DNA from: Xanthobacter sp. NM-59
Lineage (GTDB): Bacteria > Pseudomonadota > Alphaproteobacteria > Rhizobiales > Xanthobacteraceae
Assembly (NCBI RefSeq): GCF_021401125.1
Contig: NZ_JACBFQ010000013.1
Coordinates: 1-64,000, forward strand
Direction of reading: 5' to 3'
DNA length: 64,000 nt
Shown here piece by piece: positions 7,481 through 14,804 of the stretch (position 1 is the stretch's first letter; the number at the start of each line of letters is the position of its first letter). Below the pieces are notes generated by a model. That model was not told the DNA's origin. It made no database searches and saw only the letters and a list, made by a program, of their open reading frames with translations. Position numbers and translations under genes: made by a program.

Positions 7481-7714
7481 TCAGTTGGAACCGCTTGCCG
7501 CGACGGCGGGGATCTCGGCGCTGGCGGCAGCCAGGAGATCCGTCAGCGCGTCCACCTTGCCCGCCTCATCCTCCAGCCAATCCCGCCGCCCCGCCTCATA
7601 GCGGCACAGCGTCTCCAGCCGCTCCCAGCGGCGGCGGAGACAGTTCCGGATCCTTGGCGCCGGCCAGTCCCGAGCTTCCGCCCTGGCCGTCGCATATCCC
7701 AGCTCGTAGCTCAC
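7481..7714 (-). CDS. Small helical protein, GTG start, 77 aa
   Basis: GTG 7714 lies six bases after GAGGAGCGGATC. The protein is predicted mostly helical (YATARAEARDW, RRRWERLETLCRYEAGRR, VDALTDLLAAASAE) and ends Gly-Ser-Asn through the junction motif. No domain recognised; small helical array proteins may be inhibitors or adaptors, which is speculation. Confidence 0.6.
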   Translation of the reverse strand: MSYELGYATARAEARDWPAPRIRNCLRRRWERLETLCRYEAGRRDWLEDEAGKVDALTDLLAAASAEIPAVAASGSN

Positions 7715-7724
7715 GATCCGCTCC

Positions 7725-8612
7725 TCACATGGAAGGCCCGAACGACGACGGGGGAGCGAAACCGCCGCCGTCGTTCTCCGGCTCGTCATCTTCGCACGCG
7801 CGGGCCGGAAGAGCCGGCGTTGCCCCGGCTTCCCGCGCCGCCGTGATGTAGCGTTCCAGCGTCTCCTCGAGACGCTGGAACATCAGCCCGTCGAAGTCGG
7901 CAAATCCCCGGCCCGCTTGCCCGGCTTCCAGGGCACCGATATAGGCCGGCCGGTCCTCGGGCCGCACCGCGATAGGCGGATAGCCTCCCCGGACCAGCAC
8001 CAGGTTCATCAGCAGCCGGGCCGTGCGGCCATTCCCGTCATTGAACGGATGGATGCCGACCAGCCGCCGATGCGCCTCGAAGGCCGCCGGCGGCGTGTTC
8101 CCGGCGTGCTGGAGCCAAGTTGCGAATGCGTGCATCAGGGCGGGTACCTCCATCGGAGACGGAAAGTGGTACACACCAGCGTCCGTGTTCACATAGCGCG
8201 CGGCATCGGCGTAGCGGCCCGCGATCTCGGGCTTCGACTGGGCGACCACCAGTTGATGAAGGTTCCGGATATCGGCCTCACGGAGCGGCTCCGCACGCTG
8301 AGAGCCAATCTCAACCACCCATTCCAAGGCGCGGGCGTGATCCACGGCCTCGAGATGATCCTTCAGCGGCTTCCCGCTGACGGTGATGCCCTTCTCGATC
8401 ACCAGCGCGGTTTCACCGGCGGTAAGCGTGTTCCCCTCCAGGGCGTTCGAAGTGTAGGTGATGTCGATGCGCTGGGCGTGATCGAGATTGTCCAAGCCGC
8501 CGTGGCGCAGAGCGCCCTTCAAGGCGTCCAGCACGCGCTTCTTTTCCTCGAGCGCGTCAGCCCGTCGTGCCACCTCCGCTTCGGTCCCGCTCCTCGGCGG
8601 TAGCCTGATCAT
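7725..8612 (-). CDS. Fic-family protein adenylyltransferase, 295 aa
   Basis: Complete Fic core HPFNDGNGRTAR with His188, plus the N-terminal inhibitory motif TYTSNALEGN (residues 52-61), giving a class II Fic enzyme able to AMPylate or similarly modify Tyr/Ser/Thr of targets using nucleotides. Length is typical for the Fic/DOC family. About 90 percent identical to the gene at 13899-14792. Its first codons (MIRLPPRSGTEAE) include GAGGAGCGGGAC inside the coding sequence, a fossil junction. It ends FGPSM through TCC-ATG-TGA. Confidence 0.9.
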   Translation of the reverse strand: MIRLPPRSGTEAEVARRADALEEKKRVLDALKGALRHGGLDNLDHAQRIDITYTSNALEGNTLTAGETALVIEKGITVSGKPLKDHLEAVDHARALEWVVEIGSQRAEPLREADIRNLHQLVVAQSKPEIAGRYADAARYVNTDAGVYHFPSPMEVPALMHAFATWLQHAGNTPPAAFEAHRRLVGIHPFNDGNGRTARLLMNLVLVRGGYPPIAVRPEDRPAYIGALEAGQAGRGFADFDGLMFQRLEETLERYITAAREAGATPALPARACEDDEPENDGGGFAPPSSFGPSM

Positions 8613-8624
8613 CGTCCTCGCTCC

Positions 8625-8819
8625 TTAGTTGGAGCCGTCGTTGGGGACGCGCTTGCCAGTGACCACATCCACGACCCAAGCCGCGCGTCCGCCGGACTGC
8701 CAATCGGACAATGCGGCGCGAGCAGCGACAAGATCCCCGAAACTCTCCCGGAAACGCGGTTCGCCGCAGTCCCAATCCGATCGCGTGTTATCGAGACCCC
8801 AGATTTCAAACTGCAACAT
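8625..8819 (-). CDS. Small unknown protein, 64 aa
   Basis: ATG follows TTCCAACTGAGGAGCGAGAG. The sequence (MLQFEIWGLDNTRSDWD, then GKRVPNDGSN) is compatible with a compact alpha/beta domain. It ends Gly-Ser-Asn into a TTAGTTGGAGC-type junction (plus strand). No family recognised. Confidence 0.6.
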   Translation of the reverse strand: MLQFEIWGLDNTRSDWDCGEPRFRESFGDLVAARAALSDWQSGGRAAWVVDVVTGKRVPNDGSN

Positions 8820-8943
8820 CTCTCGCTCCTCAGTTGGAACGGATGGAGGACTGGATCTTTTGCTGATCCTAGTGCTCCTCCCACCACGCCCTGCATTCCG
8901 CACGGTGCCAACGGCGCCGGGAACCGGCCTTAAACAGCAGAGG
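8820..8943 (-). other. Gene remnant bounded by a junction motif
   Basis: About 120 bases with no start codon in a usable frame. One frame directly after the upstream gene's TGA reads FKAGSRRRWHRAECRAWWEEH and stops, which looks like a real protein tail without its head. A perfect junction motif closes the segment at 8822-8836. I read it as a cassette reduced by deletion. Confidence 0.4.
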
Positions 8944-9534
8944 TCAGAATGACGGCGAGGGCGACCATCGCACCTCAACCTCCTCATCGGGGCCGTCCAT
9001 CTCTGGCGGATCTGCGGAGATGAAACCGGTCACCACTTCTATCCCCACATCTTTGAGAGCCAGAAGGTGTTCTTCAAGATTTCCAATCATGTTTTTATAT
9101 GACATCTCCGCCCGCTCAAATTCCGATACATATCCGCACGTTGGATACCAATTTTCGTCTTCTTCTGGAGAATAGTAAACCTCGTCAATGCCCATTGTAA
9201 TATCAAGAGTGTTGCCACCCCTCAAATTCTCCAGCTCCGTCATTACCCTGCATGTAAATCTGAAATTATCCATTACAGAACTTGGAGTTTTTATACTGAA
9301 GACAGGGGTGTAAGATGCCTCTATCGACTCTATCTGAGCGCGCAAGTTGTTCAAGATCGCGGTTATGACATCGCCGCGAATGCGAGCAGCAGCCGGCGCA
9401 TTCGAGGTCGCCCTGGCGTCGATCTGCTGAGCTGGTGATGAGCCAGCGACAATCGGAAGCTCATCACGCTGGTCGCCGGCGCCGCAGGCTTCCCGCACGT
9501 CGTCCTTATTCTTCGGCATCCTGACCACCATCAT
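8944..9534 (-). CDS. Unknown acidic protein with AT-rich core, 196 aa
   Basis: ATG 9534 lies behind CCGGGAGAACG. It opens with MMVVRMPK, similar to the MIRLP starts, and ends SPSPSF, similar to the GPSPS ends. The middle (9060-9330) is much richer in A and T than its surroundings and uses rare codons, including ATA and AAA, suggesting recent acquisition between older cassette ends. The core predicts helical segments (NLEEHLLALKDVGIEVV). No domain recognised. Confidence 0.6.
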   Translation of the reverse strand: MMVVRMPKNKDDVREACGAGDQRDELPIVAGSSPAQQIDARATSNAPAAARIRGDVITAILNNLRAQIESIEASYTPVFSIKTPSSVMDNFRFTCRVMTELENLRGGNTLDITMGIDEVYYSPEEDENWYPTCGYVSEFERAEMSYKNMIGNLEEHLLALKDVGIEVVTGFISADPPEMDGPDEEVEVRWSPSPSF

Positions 9535-9604
9535 CGTTCTCCCGGCTCTTCCGCGCACCTTTCGCGGCCGCCTTATCGTGGATCGCGGGTTCGGGATTGT
9601 CCAT
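9506..9604 (-). CDS. Small charged peptide overlapping next start, 32 aa
   Basis: ATG 9604 opens a 32-codon frame (MDNPEPAIHDKAAAKGARKS) that overlaps the start of the 8944-9534 gene by 29 bases. The junction motif is about 35 bases upstream, unusually far; no ATG, GTG or TTG lies nearer in frame. It may be a leader peptide or a chance ORF. Confidence 0.3.
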   Translation of the reverse strand: MDNPEPAIHDKAAAKGARKSRENDDGGQDAEE

Positions 9605-9656
9605 GGAACGACCGGATCGAGGATACGTTCTGATCCGCTCCTCAGTTGGAAAGCCC

Positions 9657-9875
9657 CTACAACTTCTCCGCCGCCTCGACGGTCAGGCCGGGTAGGGTTC
9701 CCACGCCATGCCTCAAGATTTCGATGCGCTCGATCGTATCCCAATGGGGGCCGGCCTCGACCCGGTCATGGATGTCGCCCAGCTCCTCCAGGAAGTGTTC
9801 CACATCCAGCACTCCCGCGTCCGTGCGATAATGCACCACCGCGCGCCACCGGATTTGTCCCATTTTCATCGTCAA
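9657..9875 (-). CDS. Small alpha/beta protein, 72 aa
   Basis: The sequence (VVHYRTDAGVLDVEHFLEEL then HDRVEAGPHWDTIERIEIL) looks like a compact helix-strand domain. The start follows TTCCAGCTGAGGAGCG by about 15 bases; a GTG closer to the motif opens a different, less protein-like frame. The stop TAG precedes the next motif by a few bases, again showing the motif is kept without a coding role. Confidence 0.6.
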   Translation of the reverse strand: MTMKMGQIRWRAVVHYRTDAGVLDVEHFLEELGDIHDRVEAGPHWDTIERIEILRHGVGTLPGLTVEAAEKL

Positions 9876-9887
9876 TTTTCACGCTCC

Positions 9888-10295
9888 TCAGCTGGAACCC
9901 GCATCACCGGCGACGGCCGCGCGATCTGCGCCGGACGCCAGGGCATGCAGGACGGACGACTGGTCCGCCGGCGCGACGCCGCTCGCCGCCAGCACCGCCC
10001 GCAGCCGGGCCTCCAGCCCGTCCATGCCGGGATCGCCCCAGGAAGCCGGCCCGCCACCTTCGGGCGCGGCGGCCTCGAGCCGCCGGATGTTCATCACGAA
10101 CTGCTCGTCGCCCCCGCCGAAGGACACTTCCGCCGCGGCGCCGGGCGCCGGCTCGTTAAGGCCGCCGAGAAATGTGTCATGATAGTTCTCCGGCCCGGCG
10201 AAGCCGATGAGATGTTGGCCCGCGGAGCGAACTTGATCAGCGAACCTGTCGATATCCGGGATGCCGGCAAGCATCCCGGGCTCATTCGATTTCAT
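9888..10295 (-). CDS. Unknown protein sharing a tail with the 12.8 kb gene, 135 aa
   Basis: The C-terminal segment (MDGLEARLRAVLAASGVAPA then DQSSVLHALASGAD) is clearly related to the N-terminal half of the protein at 12813-13268 (MDQLDARLREALDASGVEPA then DQSSILHSLDA). So a shared helical module occurs at different positions in two proteins. Ends Gly-Ser-Ser through TCC-AGC-TGA of a motif variant. Function unknown. Confidence 0.6.
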   Translation of the reverse strand: MKSNEPGMLAGIPDIDRFADQVRSAGQHLIGFAGPENYHDTFLGGLNEPAPGAAAEVSFGGGDEQFVMNIRRLEAAAPEGGGPASWGDPGMDGLEARLRAVLAASGVAPADQSSVLHALASGADRAAVAGDAGSS

Positions 10296-10331
10296 CCTAT
10301 TGCTCCCGTTCCCCTCGCGGCGACCATGACC

Positions 10332-10589
10332 TCATCCGACCCTCGCCAGGGTCTCGACCTGAGCCTTGGCCGCCCACCAGAGCTTGTCGAGGTTATTGAA
10401 CCATGCCTGCTGCGCGCGACCGTGAACCCGGTTGCCGAGTTCCCGGCGCATCGCATCGCTCGCCTTGGCGCATTCGCGGGCCACGGCGGCCCATGCCTGC
10501 ACCGGCCGCTCATTGCTCCGACCGGCAACGATCCGGCCACGAAGGGCAATCGCGTTTTTGTAGAATTCGTCGGCGGCCGTCATCGTCAT
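10332..10589 (-). CDS. Small helical protein, 85 aa
   Basis: ATG 10589 has GGGGCAGG upstream. The protein is mostly helical (MTMTAADEFYKNAIALRGRI, ARECAKASDAMRREL, NNLDKLWWAAKAQVETLARV). It belongs to a short operon led by the promoter at 10603-10643 and lacks the cassette motif, so it is a different transcription unit inside the arm. Confidence 0.55.
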   Translation of the reverse strand: MTMTAADEFYKNAIALRGRIVAGRSNERPVQAWAAVARECAKASDAMRRELGNRVHGRAQQAWFNNLDKLWWAAKAQVETLARVG

Positions 10590-10602
10590 CCTGCCCCTGA
10601 AA

Positions 10603-10643
10603 CGTATCGCCAATGACGATACAGCACAAGCCAGTCACGTCAA
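10603..10643 (-). promoter_or_regulatory. Promoter and operator, copy 1 of 2
   Basis: Minus strand: TTGACG (10643-10638), 16-base spacer, TATCGT (10621-10616). The -10 is part of an inverted repeat CGTATCG...CGATAC (10603-10622). Upstream sequence matches the promoter at 11.85 kb (both carry GTCAAGCC, then GGCGTTACATTAT), so this is a duplicated regulatory unit. In this copy the start codon of a divergent RHH gene would be ATC and no gene follows. Confidence 0.65.
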
Positions 10644-10658
10644 GCCACCGGCGTTACA

Positions 10659-11390
10659 TTATCGAACCAGAGCTGGCATCCGCCCCGAGGCGCGCCACAT
10701 CCACCCGACATCCTCATCCGCCCCGCTCCAGGCTTCAGGGCACGCCCGGAAGCCCATGCGCTCATAGAGGCGCATCAACGCCGAGCGTCGACGCTCGAAG
10801 CGCGCCGCCTCGGCTTTGATGCGGTTCGCATCGCCCTCATACTCAAGGGGGAATGCCTTCAGGATCTGCATGGAGGTGGCGTCGCCCGCGAGCTTCCGGA
10901 CGAAGTCATCCAGGAGCCCCTTCCATGCAATGGGGCGCGCGCCTGGAGCACGGACGATGGAATGGAGATGAACCACGGAACCATAATCCCAAGGTGGGGA
11001 CATCCATTTCAGCTCACCCGCGCGGAGACCCGCGCAGAGAACATTTGCCATGCGACTTTCGAGAGATGACCAGCCGTCGCAATATTCGACAAACGCGTCC
11101 GCGTCGGGTAGCGCCTCCGGGGCCCTCTGTAGCGCTTCGGCATCACACCGCAGGACGGACATGCCGTCCCTCAGCACGTGCAGATACCCGGTCCGCTGCC
11201 GGAACGGATCATCGACATCAAGACGCCACCAGCGCGGGACATAGATGAGGGCCTCAAGATCGTTCTGCCGCAGGATGCAGCTCGGCTTGCGCCGGCCGCA
11301 TTCATTGACCTGCCCCTCTTCCAACCGGGAATAGCCCTCGACGAGCGCGGCATGCTCCTTCTCGCTCGGCCTTGTCCATGATCGCGACAT
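10659..11390 (-). CDS. Unknown protein with GNAT-like C-terminus, 243 aa
   Basis: ATG 11390 is preceded by GGAGTGGACG; upstream in-frame Met codons lack this. The C-terminal FERRRSALMRLYERMGFRAC looks like the last helix-strand of GNAT acetyltransferases, in which R..L..LYERMGF packs beside acetyl-CoA; the N-terminal part shows no clear acetyl-CoA binding loop. Central residues are rich in Trp. Tentative only. Confidence 0.5.
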   Translation of the reverse strand: MSRSWTRPSEKEHAALVEGYSRLEEGQVNECGRRKPSCILRQNDLEALIYVPRWWRLDVDDPFRQRTGYLHVLRDGMSVLRCDAEALQRAPEALPDADAFVEYCDGWSSLESRMANVLCAGLRAGELKWMSPPWDYGSVVHLHSIVRAPGARPIAWKGLLDDFVRKLAGDATSMQILKAFPLEYEGDANRIKAEAARFERRRSALMRLYERMGFRACPEAWSGADEDVGWMWRASGRMPALVR

Positions 11391-11412
11391 CGTCCACTCC
11401 ATAACAGGGCCG

Positions 11413-11505
11413 TCATTCGTCTCTTTCGGACTGGCCGCCCTTATCGCCGCCTTCAACGAGGGCTTCCGCCCCGGCTCGCATCAGCGAGACCAGGTTGAAC
11501 TTCAC
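11413..11505 (-). CDS. Coupled small peptide, 30 aa
   Basis: GTG 11505 overlaps the TGA of the upstream gene (GTGA), giving tight translational coupling. The peptide is MKFNLVSLMRAGAEALVEGG followed by a charged tail. No known family; the overlap is the main support. Confidence 0.45.
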   Translation of the reverse strand: MKFNLVSLMRAGAEALVEGGDKGGQSERDE

Positions 11506-11774
11506 GATGCGTCGCTCAGGTGAACGGCACGGCGGGCTGCGACTTCCAGCCGGTCCCAATGGTCGGTGCCGACAGCGACCCTCTCCGCCTCCGGCGCGCT
11601 TTTCACCCAATCGACGAAGGCCACCGCGTCGCGCAGTTCGTCCCCGCGCCGCGCGCGGCCTTCGAGGGCATTGCCGAGGGAGACCATACGCGTATCGCTT
11701 TCGGCGGACGCCGCCCTTGCCAAGGCCGCCAGGATCACATCGAATTCGTCATTGGTCATCGGGACCAGGATCAT
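11502..11774 (-). CDS. Small helical protein, 90 aa
   Basis: ATG 11774 follows GAGAGGGGAAGAGA. Helical segments NDEFDVILAALARAASAES and ERVAVGTDHWDRLEVAARRA are visible. First gene behind the promoter at 11849-11876, leading a short operon with the next two genes. Confidence 0.6.
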   Translation of the reverse strand: MILVPMTNDEFDVILAALARAASAESDTRMVSLGNALEGRARRGDELRDAVAFVDWVKSAPEAERVAVGTDHWDRLEVAARRAVHLSDAS

Positions 11775-11831
11775 TCTCTTCCCCTCTCGGTTTCGGCAGC
11801 CGGCGCTATTCCGAACGCCCGACGCCCCATT

Positions 11832-11876
11832 GCATCGTATCGCCGCCGACGATACGATGCGGGGCATTGTTGTCAA
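11832..11876 (-). promoter_or_regulatory. Promoter and operator, copy 2 of 2
   Basis: Minus strand: perfect TTGACA (11876-11871), 16-base spacer, TATCGT (11854-11849). The -10 is embedded in a perfect 11-bp inverted repeat GCATCGTATCG-(7)-CGATACGATGC (11832-11860). The divergent RHH gene at 11894 is the natural candidate repressor. Sequence from GTCAAGCC to the ACATTAT box is shared with the 10.6 kb copy. Confidence 0.75.
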
Positions 11877-11893
11877 GCCGGTGGCGTTACATT

Positions 11894-12079
11894 ATGACCG
11901 AGAAGGCGAGCGGGAAGAGCGACAAGCGGCGGAAGACCGCCACCTTGAACCTGCGCATCGACCCGGACCTGAAGGCGCGGGCGGAGGCCGTGGCGGCCGC
12001 CGAGCGCCGCACCGTCACCAACCTCATCGAGACCCTGCTCGACGACTACATGCGCAGACGGGCCCGAACCGCGAAATAG
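11894..12079 (+). CDS. Ribbon-helix-helix regulator, 61 aa
   Basis: Residues about 15-55 (TATLNLRIDPDLKARAEAVA then RRTVTNLIETLLDDYMRR) have the strand-helix-helix pattern of Arc/CopG/ParG-like RHH repressors, with a basic disordered N-terminus. It is the only rightward gene in the left arm and is divergent from a promoter containing a strong palindrome, so it is probably an autoregulator that also controls the two twin promoters. Confidence 0.8.
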   Translation: MTEKASGKSDKRRKTATLNLRIDPDLKARAEAVAAAERRTVTNLIETLLDDYMRRRARTAK

Positions 12080-12106
12080 CCACGCGACAAGCGTGATCAG
12101 GAGCGC

Positions 12107-12199
12107 CTATCGCCGGGCCCGGCCGCCCAGTGCGCTCGCGGAGGCCACGGTCACACCTGCCACGGCCGTTGCGAGGGCGACGAGGCGCAGCCAGGTCAA
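12107..12199 (-). CDS. Small single-pass membrane peptide, TTG start, 30 aa
   Basis: A TTG overlapping the TGA of the HD gene (TTGA) starts a frame reading MTWLRLVALATAVAGVTVAS followed by ALGGRARR, one hydrophobic helix with a basic end. The stop/start overlap argues for coupling. It may be a chance frame, but the same overlap style recurs at 45424. Confidence 0.4.
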   Translation of the reverse strand: MTWLRLVALATAVAGVTVASASALGGRARR

Positions 12200-12846
12200 G
12201 TCCGGCCCGAATTGGAAACCTCAGACGGCGGCGTGTCGAGCATGACGCGCATCCGCTCCATCGCGCCGCCGGGCTGCCCCTCGAAGCGCCGCCGCATGTA
12301 GCCCTCGAGCAGCAGGGCGCGGGCCGGCGCGTAGCGCTCCGCCACCCGTCGCGCGCCGTCCGGAAGGCGCGCGACACGGGCTGGATCGGAATTGTCCGCA
12401 TTGTCCGCCAGCTTGACCCGCAGCGCCCCCAGCGGTGCCGTGCGCGCCAGGTCGCCGATCCAGGCCAGGTAGGCCGTGCCCGCCGGCCGCGTCACGGCGC
12501 AGACCATCTCCACCGCCGCCGGCGACACCCCGGCCGCCAGCAGGCTCTCCGCCGTGGCGCCGGTGTCCTCCAGGGCGTCGTGCAGCCAGGCCGCCTCGAG
12601 CTCGGCCTCGGCCGGCTCCGGCCACCAGGCCGCGAGGAGACCTGCCACGCGCTCCAGGTGGCCCACATAGGGGGCGCCCGCCTTGTCCACCTGCCCGGCA
12701 TGCAGCTGCTCCGCCAGGGAACGCGCACGCGTCACCGCACCAGCACCTGCAACGCTCATGTCCCGCTCCTCGTCGGTCGCATCGCGCGGAAGGCGCGCAT
12801 GCACGGCGTCAATCACCTCCCACGCCCGGTCAGGCAGGGTGTCCAC
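12196..12846 (-). CDS. HD-domain phosphohydrolase, RelA/SpoT-MESH1-like, 216 aa
   Basis: ARSLAEQLHAGQVDKAGAPY, VGHLERVA, AAWLHDALEDTGAT and GAPY-type spacing are diagnostic of HD hydrolases related to SpoT/MESH1, which cleave (p)ppGpp or other nucleotides: His in H-AGQ, HD in LHDALED. GTG 12846 with GGAGGGGGCAAGGGA is used here; ATG 12759 after GAGGAGCGGGAC is an alternative giving 187 residues, closer to the family start. It overlaps the upstream gene. A (p)ppGpp hydrolase on a mobile element may interfere with toxic alarmone defence (inference). Confidence 0.8.
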   Translation of the reverse strand: MDTLPDRAWEVIDAVHARLPRDATDEERDMSVAGAGAVTRARSLAEQLHAGQVDKAGAPYVGHLERVAGLLAAWWPEPAEAELEAAWLHDALEDTGATAESLLAAGVSPAAVEMVCAVTRPAGTAYLAWIGDLARTAPLGALRVKLADNADNSDPARVARLPDGARRVAERYAPARALLLEGYMRRRFEGQPGGAMERMRVMLDTPPSEVSNSGRT

Positions 12847-13268
12847 TCCCTTGCCCCCTCCATTTCCTCCCGCGTCAACCCATATTCCCCTGCCTGGTTT
12901 CCGGTTGCTTTGAAGAAGAACACCGGCGGCGCGTCATCAATCACGTTCATCTGCTCTTGGCCGACATAAGCGCCGCACTCGTCCCAGTACATGATGCACG
13001 AGAGCAGGGATCCGTCGTCGCGGAAAGCTCCGTCAGGCAAACGATAGATGGTCCGTTCGATCGATGCTTCCGCATCCAGCGAATGCAGGATGGACGACTG
13101 GTCGGCGGGCTCTACGCCGCTGGCGTCCAGTGCCTCGCGCAGCCGGGCGTCAAGCTGGTCCATTGTGGGTTCTCCCCAGCTCGCCGACGGCGGCTCCTCG
13201 AACATCATGTCGATCATGCGCTCGTCATCTTCTGAGAGATGCCGGCCCTGATCTCCGTTCTTCTCCAT
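12813..13268 (-). CDS. Unknown protein, 151 aa
   Basis: ATG 13268 follows TTCCACCTGAGGAGGGAGAC. The first part carries the helical module shared with the gene at 9888 (DARLREALDASGVEPADQSS), then a beta-rich part (TIYRLPDGAFRDDGSLLSCI, PPVFFFKATGNQAGEYGL). It is the first gene of the non-motif block to the left. No family recognised. Confidence 0.6.
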   Translation of the reverse strand: MEKNGDQGRHLSEDDERMIDMMFEEPPSASWGEPTMDQLDARLREALDASGVEPADQSSILHSLDAEASIERTIYRLPDGAFRDDGSLLSCIMYWDECGAYVGQEQMNVIDDAPPVFFFKATGNQAGEYGLTREEMEGAREWTPCLTGRGR

Positions 13269-13279
13269 CGTCTCCCTCC

Positions 13280-13570
13280 TCAGGTGGAATGATCTGTCGC
13301 GGCCGCGGCCCCCATCGTCCTCAGCCGGAACGTTCGCACGGTGCGCAGCCGCCCGCTTCTGTCGTGCCCCTGTAGCCGTCCCGGTTCGAAGAGATCCGGC
13401 GCGCGGCCGAGCGCTGCCAGGACTCTTTCCATGACCGCGAGCGGATGGCCCGACGCCATGCCCGCCCGCGTTGCGATGGCGCCGAGGATCCCGTCGCCCC
13501 AGGAGACCGCGCAAAGCCCCTCTTCCGCGAGGACCTCCCGCGCTGTTTCGGCGATCGTCTTCCGCGCCAT
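13280..13570 (-). CDS. Paralogue of the 3.4 kb gene with chimeric tail, 96 aa
   Basis: Near-identical to 3356-3631 for about 80 residues. The last 11 codons (MGAAAATDHST) are not present there; the same 11 codons occur as a free mini-ORF between two motifs at 17194-17229. Here a motif-like TTCCGGCTGAGGACG lies inside the reading frame, so the gene has read through an old junction and captured the neighbour's peptide. Confidence 0.7.
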   Translation of the reverse strand: MARKTIAETAREVLAEEGLCAVSWGDGILGAIATRAGMASGHPLAVMERVLAALGRAPDLFEPGRLQGHDRSGRLRTVRTFRLRTMGAAAATDHST

Positions 13571-13582
13571 CCGTCCCGCTCC

Positions 13583-13888
13583 TCAGTTGGAATCCGCCTC
13601 GACACCCTTTCGGTCTCTCCGGTCCTGCCCATGGGCGCGATCACAGGCGCCCCAAGCGTAGAGAGCGCCCATGGGCAGCAGGACCAGGGCCGCGCCCGCC
13701 AGCGCCCCCTCCCAGCCGCCCCGCGCGCCGGCCAGGGCGCCGGCGCCGGTGAGGGCGACCAGCAGGCCCGTGCCGGGGTGACGCCCATAATCGGGCAGCC
13801 AGCCCATCCCCCGGCGCATCTGGCGCAGGACACGCAGGGGGCCGCTGGCCGCCCGGCGCCACGCCGCCCGATCCCCGCCCCCGTGCAT
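13583..13888 (-). CDS. Internally deleted membrane protein paralogue, 101 aa
   Basis: The last 75 residues are almost identical to 3644-4108 (RGMGWLPDYGRHPGTG to GVEADSN), and the first 12 residues (DRAAWRRAA) match its start, but about 55 residues containing the first two hydrophobic helices are missing. It retains two membrane segments. The start follows TCCATTTAAGGAGGGGACG. Confidence 0.7.
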   Translation of the reverse strand: MHGGGDRAAWRRAASGPLRVLRQMRRGMGWLPDYGRHPGTGLLVALTGAGALAGARGGWEGALAGAALVLLPMGALYAWGACDRAHGQDRRDRKGVEADSN

Positions 13889-13898
13889 CGTCCCCTCC

Positions 13899-14792
13899 TT
13901 AAATGGACGGCCCGAACGATGACGGAGGCGCAAAGCCGCCGCCATCGTCCTCCGGCTCGTCCTCTTCGCACGCGCGCGCCGGAAGGGTGGGCGTTGCCCC
14001 GGCTTCCCTCGCCGCGGTGATGTAGCGGTCCAGAGTCTCGTCGAGACGCTGGAACATCAGCCCGTCGAAGCCGGCAAACCCCTGGCCTGCTTGCCCGGCT
14101 TCAAGCGCACCGATATAGGCCGGCCGGTCCTCAGGCCGCACCGCGATCGGCGCATAGCCTCCCCGGACCAGCACCAGGTTCATCAGCAGCCGGGCGGTGC
14201 GGCCATTCCCGTCATTGAACGGGTGGATGCCGACCAGCCGCCGGTGCGCCTCGAAGGCGACGGACGGCGTGTTCCCGGCGTGCTGGAGCCATGTCGCGAA
14301 TGCGTGCATCAGCGCGGGCACCTCCATCGGAGACGGAAAGTGGTGCACACCGGCGTCCGTGTTCACATACCGCGCCACGTCAGCATAGCGGCCCGCAATG
14401 TCAGGCTTGGACTGGGCAACCACCAACTGATGAAGGTTCCGGATATCTGCCTCCCGGAGAGGCTCAGCACGCTGAGAGCCGATCTCGACGACCCATTCCA
14501 GCGCGCGGGCGTGATCCACGGCCTCGAGATGATCCTTCAGCGGCTTCCCGCTGACGGTGATACCCTTCTCAATCACCAGCGCGGTTTCACCGGCGGTGAG
14601 CGTGTTCCCCTCCAGGGCGTTCGACGTGTAGGTGATGTCGATGCGCTGGGCCTGATCGAGATTGTCCAAGCCGCCGTGGCGCAGATTGCCCTTCAAGGCG
14701 TCCAACACACGCTTCTTGTCCTCGACCGCGCCAGCTAGTCGCGCCACGCCTTGCTCCGCTTCGGTCCCGCTCCTCAGCGGCAGCCTGATCAT
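13899..14792 (-). CDS. Fic-family protein adenylyltransferase, second copy, 297 aa
   Basis: Intact HPFNDGNGRTAR catalytic loop and TYTSNALEGN inhibitory motif, about 90 percent identical to 7725-8612 with differences scattered, so this is not a recent copy. Begins MIRLPLRSGTEAEQ: the codons for Leu-Arg-Ser-Gly are CTGAGGAGCGGG, a perfect internal junction remnant showing that a MIRLP-encoding segment was added in front of an older start. Ends FGPSI through TCC-ATT-TAA. Confidence 0.9.
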   Translation of the reverse strand: MIRLPLRSGTEAEQGVARLAGAVEDKKRVLDALKGNLRHGGLDNLDQAQRIDITYTSNALEGNTLTAGETALVIEKGITVSGKPLKDHLEAVDHARALEWVVEIGSQRAEPLREADIRNLHQLVVAQSKPDIAGRYADVARYVNTDAGVHHFPSPMEVPALMHAFATWLQHAGNTPSVAFEAHRRLVGIHPFNDGNGRTARLLMNLVLVRGGYAPIAVRPEDRPAYIGALEAGQAGQGFAGFDGLMFQRLDETLDRYITAAREAGATPTLPARACEEDEPEDDGGGFAPPSSFGPSI

Positions 14793-14804
14793 CGTCCTTG
14801 CTCC

